Positions 36,348 through 45,278 of a stretch of 64,000 bases of DNA are shown here, piece after piece (the stretch's first letter is position 1; each line of letters opens with the position of its first letter). A program made the translations under genes and the position numbers. Source of the DNA: Flavobacteriaceae bacterium R38 (GTDB taxonomy: Bacteria; Bacteroidota; Bacteroidia; Flavobacteriales; Flavobacteriaceae); contig WXYP01000004.1 of the NCBI GenBank assembly GCA_009901575.1, forward strand, positions 124,001 to 188,000, in the 5' to 3' direction. Under the pieces are notes generated by a model. The model had not been told where the DNA came from, searched no databases, and saw only the letters and a list, made by a program, of their open reading frames with translations.

Positions 36348-37394
36348 CTAGTTTTTCAAAGGATTCCAGCCTTGAGCTTTTAAAGGAATCTTGGTGTTGG
36401 CTCTGCTAATTAAATGTATGCCTTCTTTTTCTTCAGTCATATGCCCTATAATAGTAAGATGCGGATTAGCTTTAATTTTTGGGAAATCAGCTTGTGCTAT
36501 GGTAAACAACAACTCATAATCTTCTCCTCCGCTTAAAGCAACTGTTGTACTATTTATATCGAACTCCTCGCAAGTTGAGATTACCTGTGGATCTAAAGGA
36601 ATTTTATCTTCATATACATTGCAACCTACGTTACTCTGTTTACACAAATGCATAATCTCAGACGATAAACCATCACTAATATCAATCATGGCTGTAGGTT
36701 TTACCTCCAGTTGTTTTAATAATGGCGGAATGTCTTTTCTTGATTCTGGCTTTAATTGGCGTTCGATAATATAAGTGTAAAGCGATAAATCCGGTTGGTT
36801 ATTAGGGTTTACTTTAAATACTTCTTTTTCACGTTCTAATACTTGTAGTCCTAAATAAGCTCCGCCTACATCACCGGTAACTACCAAAAGATCCCCTGGA
36901 TTAGCACCATTTCTATATACAATTTCTTCTTCATCAGCTATTCCTAAAGCAGTAATAGATATCGTAAGTCCTTTATTGGAAGTAGTGGTGTCTCCTCCAA
37001 TTACATCAACTTTATATAATTTGGACGCCAATGCTATACCTTCATATAATTCTTCTAAAGCTTCAAGAGGAAAACGATTAGAGATGGCTATGGAAACCGT
37101 TATCTGAGTAGGTAAAGCATTCATTGCATAGATATCAGATAGATTGACCATAACAGCCTTATATCCAAGATGCTTAAGAGGAACATAACTTAAATCAAAA
37201 TGTACACCTTCTATCAATAAATCTGTAGAAACTACTGTTTTTTTATCTTTAAAATCTATCACAGCTGCATCATCTCCAATCCCCTTTAAACTTGAAGGCT
37301 GTTCTGTTTTAAAATTCTTAGTTAAGTGTTCTATTAGTCCGAATTCCCCCAATTCAGATAAGGGAGTTCTTTTTTGGTTTTTATCTTCTATCAT
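36348..37394 (-). CDS. thiL: Thiamine-monophosphate kinase
   Basis: It phosphorylates thiamine monophosphate to the active cofactor thiamine diphosphate. The PurM/ThiL fold is visible: GIGDDAAVI near the N-terminus, VVSTDLLIEGVHFD, MVNLSDIYAM, the metal-binding GGDTTTS, ATP-binding region VTGDVGGAYLGLQ, IDISDGLSSEI and SGGEDYELLFT. Length 348 is normal. It is a lone gene, divergent from the thioesterase gene and ending just upstream of the second AraC gene's box. Confidence 0.95.
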   Translation of the reverse strand: MIEDKNQKRTPLSELGEFGLIEHLTKNFKTEQPSSLKGIGDDAAVIDFKDKKTVVSTDLLIEGVHFDLSYVPLKHLGYKAVMVNLSDIYAMNALPTQITVSIAISNRFPLEALEELYEGIALASKLYKVDVIGGDTTTSNKGLTISITALGIADEEEIVYRNGANPGDLLVVTGDVGGAYLGLQVLEREKEVFKVNPNNQPDLSLYTYIIERQLKPESRKDIPPLLKQLEVKPTAMIDISDGLSSEIMHLCKQSNVGCNVYEDKIPLDPQVISTCEEFDINSTTVALSGGEDYELLFTIAQADFPKIKANPHLTIIGHMTEEKEGIHLISRANTKIPLKAQGWNPLKN

Positions 37395-37484
37395 AGTGCA
37401 AAAATATAAAACCTTGTTTCTAATGAGTGTGTTTCGGGTAGTGTTTTTTACTTTTGATATGATTTTTAAACTAAAAAATGAAAG

Positions 37485-37874
37485 ATGTCAAAACACCAGT
37501 CAGAGCGCATAAAAAATTCAGAAACAAGAATTTTTAAAGCCGTTTTTCCCAATACAACAAACCACTACGATACCTTATTTGGAGGTACTGCCATGCAATT
37601 AATGGACGAGGTAGCTTTTATAACAGCGACAAGGTATAGCCGGCAAAAGATGGTAACGGTAAACAGTGATCGAATCGATTTTAAAAAACCAATTCCACAT
37701 GGGACTATCGTCGAATTAGTTGGAAAAGTTTCTTACCTGGGAAATACCAGTTTAAAAGTAAGAGTAGATATCTATGTTGAGCAAATGTATTCAGATCATA
37801 GAGAAAAAGCAGTTACCGGAGAATTTACATTTGTAGCTATAGGAGAAGATAAATCCCCTGTTTCTATAGACTAA
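37485..37874 (+). CDS. Acyl-CoA thioesterase, hotdog fold
   Basis: A 129-residue hotdog-domain enzyme of the YciA/acyl-CoA thioester hydrolase type, which releases free acids from acyl-CoA. VFPNTTNHYDTLFGGTAMQLMDEVAFITATRYS covers the substrate helix with the catalytic asparagine and aspartate, and VTVNSDRIDFKKPIPHGTIVELVGKV covers the core strands. The protein is cytosolic and probably hexameric by family. No operon partner is obvious. Confidence 0.93.
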   Translation: MSKHQSERIKNSETRIFKAVFPNTTNHYDTLFGGTAMQLMDEVAFITATRYSRQKMVTVNSDRIDFKKPIPHGTIVELVGKVSYLGNTSLKVRVDIYVEQMYSDHREKAVTGEFTFVAIGEDKSPVSID

Positions 37875-37987
37875 TGTTAACCCTATTGTAATCTTTAAGT
37901 TATAATCCGACTACAACCATAAATAAAAGTTATATAGTAATTTGTTATATTAATGTTACTTAATGCTAAAAATAGGCTTTAAAGTAC

Positions 37988-37995
37988 TATTTTTG
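37988..37995 (+). promoter_or_regulatory. -7 box of the suf operon
   Basis: TATTTTTG matches TAnnTTTG exactly and lies 32 bp before the sufA ATG. No TTG lies at the ideal -33 distance. The 153-bp gap shows no recognisable iron- or redox-responsive operator. Confidence 0.5.
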
Positions 37996-38027
37996 CATAC
38001 TATTTAGAACAAATCTATCTTTTAAAT

Positions 38028-38357
38028 ATGATACAAGTTTCTGAAACAGCAAAGAATAAAGTTATTGCACTCATGACAGAAGAAGGTTATGATGCTGTAA
38101 ATGACTTTGTACGAGTAGGTGTAAAAAGCGGAGGGTGTTCTGGTTTATCATATGAGTTAAAATTTGATAAATCTAAAACAGAAAGCGATAAACTTTTTGA
38201 AGATAACACAATAAAAATCCTGGTTGATAAACGTAGTTTTTTATACCTGGTAGGAACCACTTTAGAATATTCAGGTGGCTTAAATGGTAAAGGGTTTGTA
38301 TTTAACAACCCAAATGCACAACGTACTTGCGGGTGTGGTGAAAGTTTTTCACTCTAA
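38028..38357 (+). CDS. sufA: Iron-sulfur cluster assembly A-type carrier
   Basis: A 109-residue HesB/IscA-type scaffold or carrier that hands iron-sulfur clusters to target proteins. The three conserved cysteines are Cys37 (KSGGCSGLSY), Cys101 and Cys103 (TCGCGESF). It is the first gene of the suf operon, 35 bp before sufB. Confidence 0.95.
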   Translation: MIQVSETAKNKVIALMTEEGYDAVNDFVRVGVKSGGCSGLSYELKFDKSKTESDKLFEDNTIKILVDKRSFLYLVGTTLEYSGGLNGKGFVFNNPNAQRTCGCGESFSL

Positions 38358-38392
38358 ATTAATCCCGATTTCCTAATTTTCAAACGAAAAAA

Positions 38393-39838
38393 ATGGCTTA
38401 CACAGAAGAAGAATTAAAAAAAGAACTCGAAACCAAAGAATATGAGTATGGGTTCTATACCGATATAGAATCTGAAACATTTCCTAACGGTCTTAATGAA
38501 GACATTGTTCGTGCTATTTCTAAAAAGAAGAACGAACCTCAATGGATGACAGACTGGCGCCTGGAAGCATTTAAAATATGGTCTGAAATGGAAGAGCCAG
38601 ACTGGGCAAATGTTAATTATGACAAACCGGATTTTCAGGCAATCTCATATTATTCTGCTCCTAAGAAAAAAGATAAGTATGAGAGCTTAGATGAAGTAGA
38701 TCCTGAATTATTGGAAACATTCAACAAGTTAGGTATTTCTATTGATGAGCAAAAAAGGTTAGCCGGGGTAGCAGTGGATATCGTTATGGATTCAGTATCT
38801 GTAGCTACAACGTTTAAAAAGACCCTTGCAGAAAAAGGGATTATCTTTTGCTCTATATCTGAAGCGATACAAGATCACCCGGAATTGGTTAGAAAACATT
38901 TGGGAACTGTGGTGCCTCAAAAGGATAATTTTTATGCCGCTTTAAATTCGGCTGTATTTTCAGACGGGTCATTTTGTTACATCCCAAAAGGGGTAAGATG
39001 TCCAATGGAATTGTCTACTTATTTCCGTATTAATCAGGCGGGAACTGGGCAGTTTGAAAGAACACTTGTGGTAGCAGATGAAGGAAGTTATGTAAGTTAT
39101 TTAGAAGGATGTACAGCTCCATCAAGAGACGAAAACCAGCTGCATGCTGCGGTTGTAGAGTTAATAGCTTTAGACGATGCAGAAATAAAATATTCAACAG
39201 TACAAAACTGGTATCCTGGTAATGCAGAAGGTAAAGGAGGCGTTTTCAATTTTGTGACAAAGAGAGGGTTGTGCGAGAAAAATGCTAAAATATCCTGGAC
39301 TCAGGTAGAAACCGGAAGTGCAGTTACCTGGAAATATCCGTCATGTGTTTTAAAAGGAGATAATTCAGTAGGTGAATTTTATTCTATAGCGGTAACTAAT
39401 AATTTTCAGCAGGCAGATACAGGAACAAAAATGATCCATCTTGGAAAGAATACTAAGAGTACTATTATCTCTAAAGGAATTTCTGCAGGAAAATCTCAAA
39501 ACAGTTATCGCGGATTGGTACAAATTAATTCAAGGGCAGAAAACGCAAGAAACTTTTCTCAGTGTGATTCGCTTTTAATGGGGAACGAATGTGGAGCACA
39601 TACTTTCCCATACATAGAAGCAAAAAACAAATCGGCACAGATAGAACACGAAGCTACTACAAGTAAAATTGGAGAAGATCAGATTTTCTATTGTAACCAA
39701 AGAGGAATAGATACTGAAAAAGCGATTGCTTTAATCGTAAACGGATTTAGTAAAGAGGTACTCAATAAACTTCCAATGGAGTTTGCGGTTGAGGCTCAAA
39801 AATTATTAGAAATAAGTTTAGAAGGTTCAGTAGGATAA
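38393..39838 (+). CDS. sufB: Fe-S assembly scaffold subunit SufB
   Basis: SufB is the main scaffold of the SufBC2D complex on which clusters are built. The 481-residue protein shows [22 protein letters not shown], the histidine-rich [18 protein letters not shown], the cysteine in [13 protein letters not shown] and the C-terminal [24 protein letters not shown]. The N-terminal 130 residues are the helical part found in the long form. It is separated from sufC by a metallo-beta-lactamase lipoprotein gene, an unusual insertion. Confidence 0.97.
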   Translation: MAYTEEELKKELETKEYEYGFYTDIESETFPNGLNEDIVRAISKKKNEPQWMTDWRLEAFKIWSEMEEPDWANVNYDKPDFQAISYYSAPKKKDKYESLDEVDPELLETFNKLGISIDEQKRLAGVAVDIVMDSVSVATTFKKTLAEKGIIFCSISEAIQDHPELVRKHLGTVVPQKDNFYAALNSAVFSDGSFCYIPKGVRCPMELSTYFRINQAGTGQFERTLVVADEGSYVSYLEGCTAPSRDENQLHAAVVELIALDDAEIKYSTVQNWYPGNAEGKGGVFNFVTKRGLCEKNAKISWTQVETGSAVTWKYPSCVLKGDNSVGEFYSIAVTNNFQQADTGTKMIHLGKNTKSTIISKGISAGKSQNSYRGLVQINSRAENARNFSQCDSLLMGNECGAHTFPYIEAKNKSAQIEHEATTSKIGEDQIFYCNQRGIDTEKAIALIVNGFSKEVLNKLPMEFAVEAQKLLEISLEGSVG

Positions 39839-39859
39839 TCTTCAACAATAGAAATAAGA

Positions 39860-40711
39860 ATGAAAAAAATTGTATTCATAGTATTAAGTTTAGTTCTTTT
39901 CACAGCATGTAAAAATGAAAAGAAAGAAGCCAAAGCTGAAGAAACTCAAGAAAAAGAAGAAGTTAAAGTAACACTTCAGTTTTTCAACTCAGGTGATATA
40001 ACAGTCAACAAGTTGGAGGTTTTCTCTGAAGGAGATTTATACAAAGGAGAATCTAAAGTTTTTGTAGATCCGACATATATAATCACACATCCAAAAGGAA
40101 AATTAATCTGGGATACCGGCTTACCGGAAGCTATAGGTGCAGAGCCTGTAACTCCAGGTGATGGAACATTTACATTGTCTCGAAAAGATTCTCTTAAGAA
40201 TCAATTACAAGGTCTGAATTTAACATATAATGATTTTGATTACATAGGAATATCACATAGTCATTTTGACCACACGGGAACAGCAAACTACTTTAAAAAC
40301 GCTACGTGGCTTGTACAGGAAAATGAATATGATTTTATTACCAGTGAAGAACAGAAAAATGGTTTGGGAGCTGCTGTTGCCGCATTGACTAATGTTAAAA
40401 AATTGAACGGAGATTACGATGTTTTTGGAGACGGTACTGTAATTATAAAATCTACTCCCGGACATACTATAGGACATCAGTCTTTATACCTGGACTTAGG
40501 ATTGGAAAGACCAATTTTATTGACAGGAGATTTATATCATTTTGATGAAAACAGAGAGAATAGAGTTGCTCCAGGATTCAATTATGATATTCCGCAAACA
40601 AAAGTTAGTATGAATGATTTTGAAGCGTTTGCAAAAGAAAAAAATGCAGAAGTTATCATTCAACACAGTCCTAAAGATTTCGAAAGATTAAAAACAATCT
40701 TAAAAAGCTAA
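39860..40711 (+). CDS. Metallo-beta-lactamase-fold lipoprotein (AHL-lactonase-like) within the suf operon
   Basis: The lipoprotein signal ends LFTAC (Cys17) and is followed by a charged linker. The MBL domain has the zinc motif SHSHFDHTG (His133, His135, Asp137, His138), a further ligand in STPGHTIGHQS, LLTGDLYHF and a last histidine in IIQHSPKDF. This set matches the N-acyl-homoserine-lactone lactonase group. The gene lies between sufB and sufC (21 bp and 27 bp gaps, same strand), so it is presumably cotranscribed with cytosolic Fe-S assembly genes although its product is exported. The substrate is unknown. Confidence 0.9.
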   Translation: MKKIVFIVLSLVLFTACKNEKKEAKAEETQEKEEVKVTLQFFNSGDITVNKLEVFSEGDLYKGESKVFVDPTYIITHPKGKLIWDTGLPEAIGAEPVTPGDGTFTLSRKDSLKNQLQGLNLTYNDFDYIGISHSHFDHTGTANYFKNATWLVQENEYDFITSEEQKNGLGAAVAALTNVKKLNGDYDVFGDGTVIIKSTPGHTIGHQSLYLDLGLERPILLTGDLYHFDENRENRVAPGFNYDIPQTKVSMNDFEAFAKEKNAEVIIQHSPKDFERLKTILKS

Positions 40712-40738
40712 ATTTTACATCAAGTTAAAATAATTCGC

Positions 40739-41491
40739 ATGTTAACAATAAAGAATTTACACGCTAGTATAGAAGATAAGGAAATATTAAAAGGGATAAA
40801 CTTAGAAGTTAATCCTGGAGAAATACACGCTATCATGGGACCAAACGGTTCCGGGAAAAGTACATTGTCTTCTGTTATCGCAGGAAAAGAAGAATATGAA
40901 GTTACCGATGGAGAGATTCATTTTGAAGGAGAAGATATTAGTGAATTGGCTGCAGAAGAAAGAGCACATAAAGGTGTTTTCCTTTCTTTTCAGTATCCTG
41001 TTGAAATTCCTGGAGTTTCTGTAACAAACTTTATAAAAACTGCTATTAACGAATCGAGAAAAGCTCAAGGGCTGGAAGATATGCCAGCTAAAGATATGCT
41101 TCAAAAGATCAGAGAGAAAGCAGAATTGTTAGAAATAGACAGAAGGTTTTTATCAAGATCTTTAAACGAAGGATTTTCCGGAGGAGAAAAGAAACGTAAC
41201 GAAATCTTTCAGATGGCAATGTTAGAACCTAAGTTAGCAATCCTGGATGAAACCGATTCAGGTCTAGATATCGATGCGCTAAGAATCGTTGCAAATGGAG
41301 TGAATAAATTACGTAGCAAAGACAATGCTGTCGTAGTGATTACACACTACCAACGTCTCTTAGAATACATTGTACCAGATTTTGTACACGTTTTACACAA
41401 TGGTAAAATTGTAAAATCGGGAACCAAAGAGCTTGCATTAGAGCTTGAAGCTAAAGGATACGACTGGCTTAAACAGGAAGCAGCGGTTTAA
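40739..41491 (+). CDS. sufC: Fe-S assembly ATPase SufC
   Basis: An ABC-type ATPase that drives the SufBC2D scaffold. Walker A is GPNGSGKST (about residues 34-42), the Q-loop lies in FLSFQYPVEIPG, the signature is FSGGEKKRNEI and Walker B is LAILDETDSGLDID. The DETDSGLD form is typical of SufC rather than transport ATPases. Length 250 is normal. A 25-bp hairpin repeat lies between it and sufD. Confidence 0.97.
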   Translation: MLTIKNLHASIEDKEILKGINLEVNPGEIHAIMGPNGSGKSTLSSVIAGKEEYEVTDGEIHFEGEDISELAAEERAHKGVFLSFQYPVEIPGVSVTNFIKTAINESRKAQGLEDMPAKDMLQKIREKAELLEIDRRFLSRSLNEGFSGGEKKRNEIFQMAMLEPKLAILDETDSGLDIDALRIVANGVNKLRSKDNAVVVITHYQRLLEYIVPDFVHVLHNGKIVKSGTKELALELEAKGYDWLKQEAAV

Positions 41492-41506
41492 AAATAAACT
41501 TATTAA

Positions 41507-41531
41507 TGTCATTCCTGCGAAGGCAGGAATC
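41507..41531. repeat. Dispersed 25-bp hairpin repeat (copy 2), inside the suf operon
   Basis: Identical to 6522-6546. The stem ATTCCTGC/GCAGGAAT is at 41511-41518 and 41523-41530. A second stem, AATTCCT/AGGAATT (41540-41546 and 41554-41560), follows. Both lie in the 82-bp gap between sufC and sufD and could stabilise or attenuate the transcript. Confidence 0.8.
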
Positions 41532-41573
41532 TATACATAAATTCCTCGTCATTAGGAATTAAGAATTGAAAAT

Positions 41574-42890
41574 ATGGAATTAAAAGATAAATTAGTCTCT
41601 TCTTTTATGGCATTTGAAAATCAGATCGATGTAGATACTACGGTACACGATATTCGTTCTGAGGCGATAAAAGTTTTTGAAGAAAAAGGGTTCCCTACAA
41701 AAAAAGAAGAAGCCTGGAAATATACTTCATTAAATTCATTATTAAAGAATGATTTTAGTGTCTTTCCTAAAGAAGAAGTTGCACTGGATTTTAAAGACAT
41801 TAAGAAATATTTTATACATGATATAGATTCGTATAAAATAGTTTTTATTGATGGTGTTTACAGTTCGTACTTATCTGAAACTACGCATGAAGGAATGGAT
41901 ATTTGTTTACTGAGTGCTGCCTTACACAAGGATAAATACAGACAAGTTATCGAAAACTACTTTAACAAAGTAGCTAAAACAGATGATAGTCTAACCTCTC
42001 TTAATACCGCATTTAGTAGAGAAGGAGCTTATATTTATATTCCAAAGAATAAAGCAGTCGATAAACCGGTACAAATCATTCATTTTGCTACAGGAAATGA
42101 AGCAGCTTTAATGCTTCAGCCTCGTAACCTTATTGTAGTAGAAGAGAATGCACATATTCAAATTATTGAACGTCATCAGAGCTTAACAGAAAACCCGGTA
42201 TTGACCAATTCTGTTACAGAGATCTTTGCAGATAAAAGAGCTGTTGTAGATTATTACAAGATTCAAAATGATGAACAGAATGCCTCTTTAATTGATAACA
42301 CCTATATTTCTCAGGAAAGAGAGAGTAATGCAAGTGTACATACCTTTTCTTTTGGAGGGAATATAACGCGTAATAACCTTAATTTTTATCAAAAAGGAGA
42401 ACGTATAGATTCTATTCTTAATGGAGTAACTATCCTTGGAAATAAACAACATGTAGATCATTATACGTTAGTACATCATGCAGAACCTAATTGTGAAAGT
42501 CACCAGGATTATAAAGGGATTTTTGCAGATAAGGCTACAGGGGTTTTTAATGGGAAAATCATTGTAGATAAAAAAGCACAGAAAACAAATGCTTTTCAGC
42601 AGAATAATAACATCTTGATTGATGATAAAGCGTCTATCAATACCAAGCCTCAGTTAGAGATTTTTGCAGACGATGTTAAATGCTCTCATGGATGTACCAT
42701 CGGGCAATTGGATGAAGATGCATTATTTTATCTAAGAACCAGGGGAATTCCGGAAAAAGAAGGAAGAGCATTATTAATGTATGCCTTCGCGAATAATGTA
42801 TTGGAGAGTGTAAAAATTCCTGAGGTTAAATCAAGAATCAATAAACTTATTGCAAAAAAACTAGGGGTAAACCTAGGCTTTGACTTATAA
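41574..42890 (+). CDS. sufD: Fe-S assembly scaffold subunit SufD
   Basis: SufD is the SufB homologue that completes the SufBC2D complex. The N-terminal helical part includes FPTKKEEAWKYTSLNSLLK, a typical start, and the beta-helix ends in TKPQLEIFADDVKCSHGCTIGQLDEDALFYLRTRGI, the family hallmark with the conserved cysteine and histidine. Length 438 is usual. It is 55 bp before sufS. Confidence 0.96.
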   Translation: MELKDKLVSSFMAFENQIDVDTTVHDIRSEAIKVFEEKGFPTKKEEAWKYTSLNSLLKNDFSVFPKEEVALDFKDIKKYFIHDIDSYKIVFIDGVYSSYLSETTHEGMDICLLSAALHKDKYRQVIENYFNKVAKTDDSLTSLNTAFSREGAYIYIPKNKAVDKPVQIIHFATGNEAALMLQPRNLIVVEENAHIQIIERHQSLTENPVLTNSVTEIFADKRAVVDYYKIQNDEQNASLIDNTYISQERESNASVHTFSFGGNITRNNLNFYQKGERIDSILNGVTILGNKQHVDHYTLVHHAEPNCESHQDYKGIFADKATGVFNGKIIVDKKAQKTNAFQQNNNILIDDKASINTKPQLEIFADDVKCSHGCTIGQLDEDALFYLRTRGIPEKEGRALLMYAFANNVLESVKIPEVKSRINKLIAKKLGVNLGFDL

Positions 42891-42944
42891 GCAGTTTTAT
42901 CGACAATAAGCTATTTGCTAAAAAATTATAAGGAGTAGATAATC

Positions 42945-44159
42945 ATGATTGATGTAGATAAAATAAGGCTTGATTTTCCTATTCTGAATAGAGAAGTAAA
43001 TGGAAAACCTTTAGTGTATTTTGATAATGCGGCAACTTCTCAGACACCACAGCAAGTTATTGATGTTATTGTAGATTATTACAGTAATTACAATGCAAAT
43101 ATTCATAGAGGAGTACACACGCTTTCACAGGAAGCTACAGACGCTTATGAAGCTGCCAGAAAGAAGATTCAGGAGCATTTTAATGCAGCTAAGCCTTATG
43201 AGATCATTTTCACCTCTGGGACAACACACGGCATTAATTTGATTGCTACTGGCTTTACTTCTTTTTTAAAGAAAGGAGATGAAGTTATTGTTTCGGCTTT
43301 AGAACACCATTCCAATATTGTGCCGTGGCAAATGCTTTGTGAACGTACCGGAGCAGTGCTTAAGGTTATCCCTATGAATGAAGATGGGGAATTGGTAATG
43401 AGTGTTTATGATGAATTGCTTTCAGATAAAACAAAACTGGTCTTCACCAATCATATTTCGAATGCTTTAGGAACTATAAACCCTATTGAAACCATTATTG
43501 AAAAAGCACATGCAGTAGGTGCAGCGGTACTCATAGATGGAGCTCAGGCTTGTCCTCATGTAAAACCAGATGTACAGGCTTTAGATGTTGATTTTTATGT
43601 AGCATCTGCTCATAAAATGTGTGGCCCTACGGGAATGGGAGTTTTATACGGTAAAGAAGAATGGTTAGAAAAACTTCCACCGTACCAGGGAGGAGGTGAG
43701 ATGATTGATGAAGTGACTTTCGAGAAAACAACCTATGCAGGGTTGCCTCATAAATTTGAAGCAGGAACACCCAACATTTGCGGAGGAATCGCTTTTGGAG
43801 CTGCGATTGATTACATGAATAACATTGGTTTCGATGCTATTGCTGCTTATGAGAATGAATTGCTATCATATGCTACAGAAAAACTGTTGGAAATAGACGG
43901 ACTTAAAATCTACGGAACGTCAACTGAAAAAACATCTGTGATTTCATTTAATATTGAAGGAATTCATCCTTACGATATTGGAACGATTGTAGATAAATTA
44001 GGAATAGCAGTTCGAACGGGTCATCATTGTGCACAGCCAATCATGGACTATTTTAAAATACCGGGTACAGTGAGAGCCAGTTTTTCTTTCTATAATACTA
44101 AAGCAGAAATTGATGCTCTGGTTGATGCCGTTAAAAAAGCTAAAATGATGTTGGGTTAA
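42945..44159 (+). CDS. sufS: Cysteine desulfurase SufS
   Basis: This PLP enzyme takes sulfur from cysteine and passes it to SufE for cluster assembly. FDNAATSQTPQQV, NIHRGVHTLS and FTSGTTHGIN open the protein, the PLP lysine is in SAHKMCGPTGMG, and the catalytic cysteine is in RTGHHCAQPIMDYF. Length 404 and the short extended loop place it in the SufS (type II) class. It is the last of the tightly spaced suf genes. A lipoprotein gene separates it from sufE. Confidence 0.97.
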   Translation: MIDVDKIRLDFPILNREVNGKPLVYFDNAATSQTPQQVIDVIVDYYSNYNANIHRGVHTLSQEATDAYEAARKKIQEHFNAAKPYEIIFTSGTTHGINLIATGFTSFLKKGDEVIVSALEHHSNIVPWQMLCERTGAVLKVIPMNEDGELVMSVYDELLSDKTKLVFTNHISNALGTINPIETIIEKAHAVGAAVLIDGAQACPHVKPDVQALDVDFYVASAHKMCGPTGMGVLYGKEEWLEKLPPYQGGGEMIDEVTFEKTTYAGLPHKFEAGTPNICGGIAFGAAIDYMNNIGFDAIAAYENELLSYATEKLLEIDGLKIYGTSTEKTSVISFNIEGIHPYDIGTIVDKLGIAVRTGHHCAQPIMDYFKIPGTVRASFSFYNTKAEIDALVDAVKKAKMMLG

Positions 44160-44293
44160 ACATCATTATTCTCTTTATATGTATTTGATAATAGGATAAA
44201 TTTTTCTTTCACCAAGTTGTTATCTTTAAGGTTTAGAAGCTCTTTTATTGAAGAATTATTACTTTAATGAAATAAAACACTTATGAAACGAGC

Positions 44294-44362
44294 ATGTTAA
44301 AAGCTTTATCACTCAAGATAATGATTAATAGCGAACAGCATGTGACCTTTGAAAGACAATAA
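44294..44362 (+). CDS. Candidate 22-codon leader peptide (copy B)
   Basis: A small open frame MLKAL...NSEQHVTFERQ followed by TAA, ending 14 nt before the ATG of the lipoprotein gene at 44377. It pairs with copy A (29386-29451). The two nucleotide sequences are identical for 19 bases across the start (AGCATG...) and for 20 bases from AATAGCGAAC onward, and diverge between. The downstream genes are unrelated, so this leader unit has been copied or shared independently of its gene. Confidence 0.4.
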   Translation: MLKALSLKIMINSEQHVTFERQ

Positions 44363-44376
44363 ATAAATATAAACAC

Positions 44377-44811
44377 ATGAAAATAACTGCTTTTGTTATG
44401 CTAATCCTTTTTGCCGTTAAAGGGTGTGCTCAAAGTTCAAAAATAGATGAAAGTGCTATTGAGATAGAGTATATGGCATATTCCAGGGGAGGTTTTCAAT
44501 CTGTTGTCATAAATAGTGATTTTATCAAAGAAAAATCTCAAAGAGGGCAGGAAGATTATATAAGCAGGAAATATTCTAAAAAGGACTGGAAAAAAATACT
44601 GAATTACCTGGCTGCAATAGATTTGGAGGCGTTGAAGAACCTAGAAGCCCCAACCCAAAAAAGACTTTTTGATGGTGCAATGCATGCCTCTTTAAAAATA
44701 ATATATAAAGATAAAACTTATCAATCAGGTAGTTTTGATCACGGAACTCCGCCTGAAGAGATAAAACCTCTGGTAGATCATATTTTATCATTAACTCAAA
44801 GTGTTGAATAG
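44377..44811 (+). CDS. Small lipoprotein of unknown function in the suf cluster
   Basis: A 144-residue protein with a lipoprotein signal (FAVKGC, Cys17). The mature part starts with a beta-rich segment (IEIEYMAYSRGGFQSVVINSD), followed by a helix and FDGAMHASLKIIYKDKTYQS. No family was recognised. It lies between sufS and sufE, but sufE has its own promoter inside the end of this unit (44804-44834), so it need not be part of Fe-S assembly. The leader frame at 44294 precedes it. Confidence 0.75.
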   Translation: MKITAFVMLILFAVKGCAQSSKIDESAIEIEYMAYSRGGFQSVVINSDFIKEKSQRGQEDYISRKYSKKDWKKILNYLAAIDLEALKNLEAPTQKRLFDGAMHASLKIIYKDKTYQSGSFDHGTPPEEIKPLVDHILSLTQSVE

Positions 44812-44834
44812 CAAAAAGACTTGTTGTATTTTTG
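44804..44834 (+). promoter_or_regulatory. Promoter of sufE
   Basis: TTG (44804-44806), 20-nt spacer, TATTTTTG (44827-44834): a full match to the flavobacterial consensus. Transcription would start near 44841, only about 9 nt before the sufE ATG at 44850, so the message is nearly leaderless. Confidence 0.7.
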
Positions 44835-44849
44835 CATAAAAATTTGTGG

Positions 44850-45272
44850 ATGAGTATACAAGAAATACAAGAAGAGATCATGGATGAGTTTTCCATGTTC
44901 GATGATTGGATGCAGCGATATGAATATATGATAGAACTTGGAAAATCGTTGCCGCTTATTGAAGAAGAATTCAAAACCGAAGAGAATACGATTAAAGGTT
45001 GTCAAAGCAAAGTATGGGTTCATGCAGAATTAAAAGAAGACAAACTTGTTTTTACAGCAGATAGTGATGCTATTATTACGAAAGGAATTGTTGCTATTTT
45101 AATACGTTCGTTTTCTAATCAAAAACCTCAGGATATTATTGATGCCGATACCGATTTTATTGATGAGATAGGATTAAAAGAACACTTATCTCCAACCAGA
45201 GCAAACGGATTGGTAAGTATGATTAAACAATTGAAATTATATGCTATTGCATATCAGGCACAATTAAATTAA
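44850..45272 (+). CDS. sufE: Sulfur acceptor SufE
   Basis: SufE receives sulfur from SufS on a cysteine and stimulates it. The active cysteine is Cys51 in TIKGCQSKVWV, and the C-terminal SPTRANGLVSMIKQLKLYA is typical. The frame is open back to a TTG at 44832, but that codon overlaps the promoter's -7 box, so the ATG at 44850 (MSIQEIQEEI) is the correct start. It is the first gene of a short operon with the DUF59 and DUF2480 genes. Confidence 0.96.
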   Translation: MSIQEIQEEIMDEFSMFDDWMQRYEYMIELGKSLPLIEEEFKTEENTIKGCQSKVWVHAELKEDKLVFTADSDAIITKGIVAILIRSFSNQKPQDIIDADTDFIDEIGLKEHLSPTRANGLVSMIKQLKLYAIAYQAQLN

Positions 45273-45278
45273 AAGAAC

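Noticed and set aside
39860-40711. MBL gene as a beta-lactam resistance enzyme
   Set aside because: The motif set and length match lactonase-type members and not class B beta-lactamases.
44832-44849. TTG start for sufE
   Set aside because: It overlaps the promoter's -7 box. The ATG at 44850 matches the family start.
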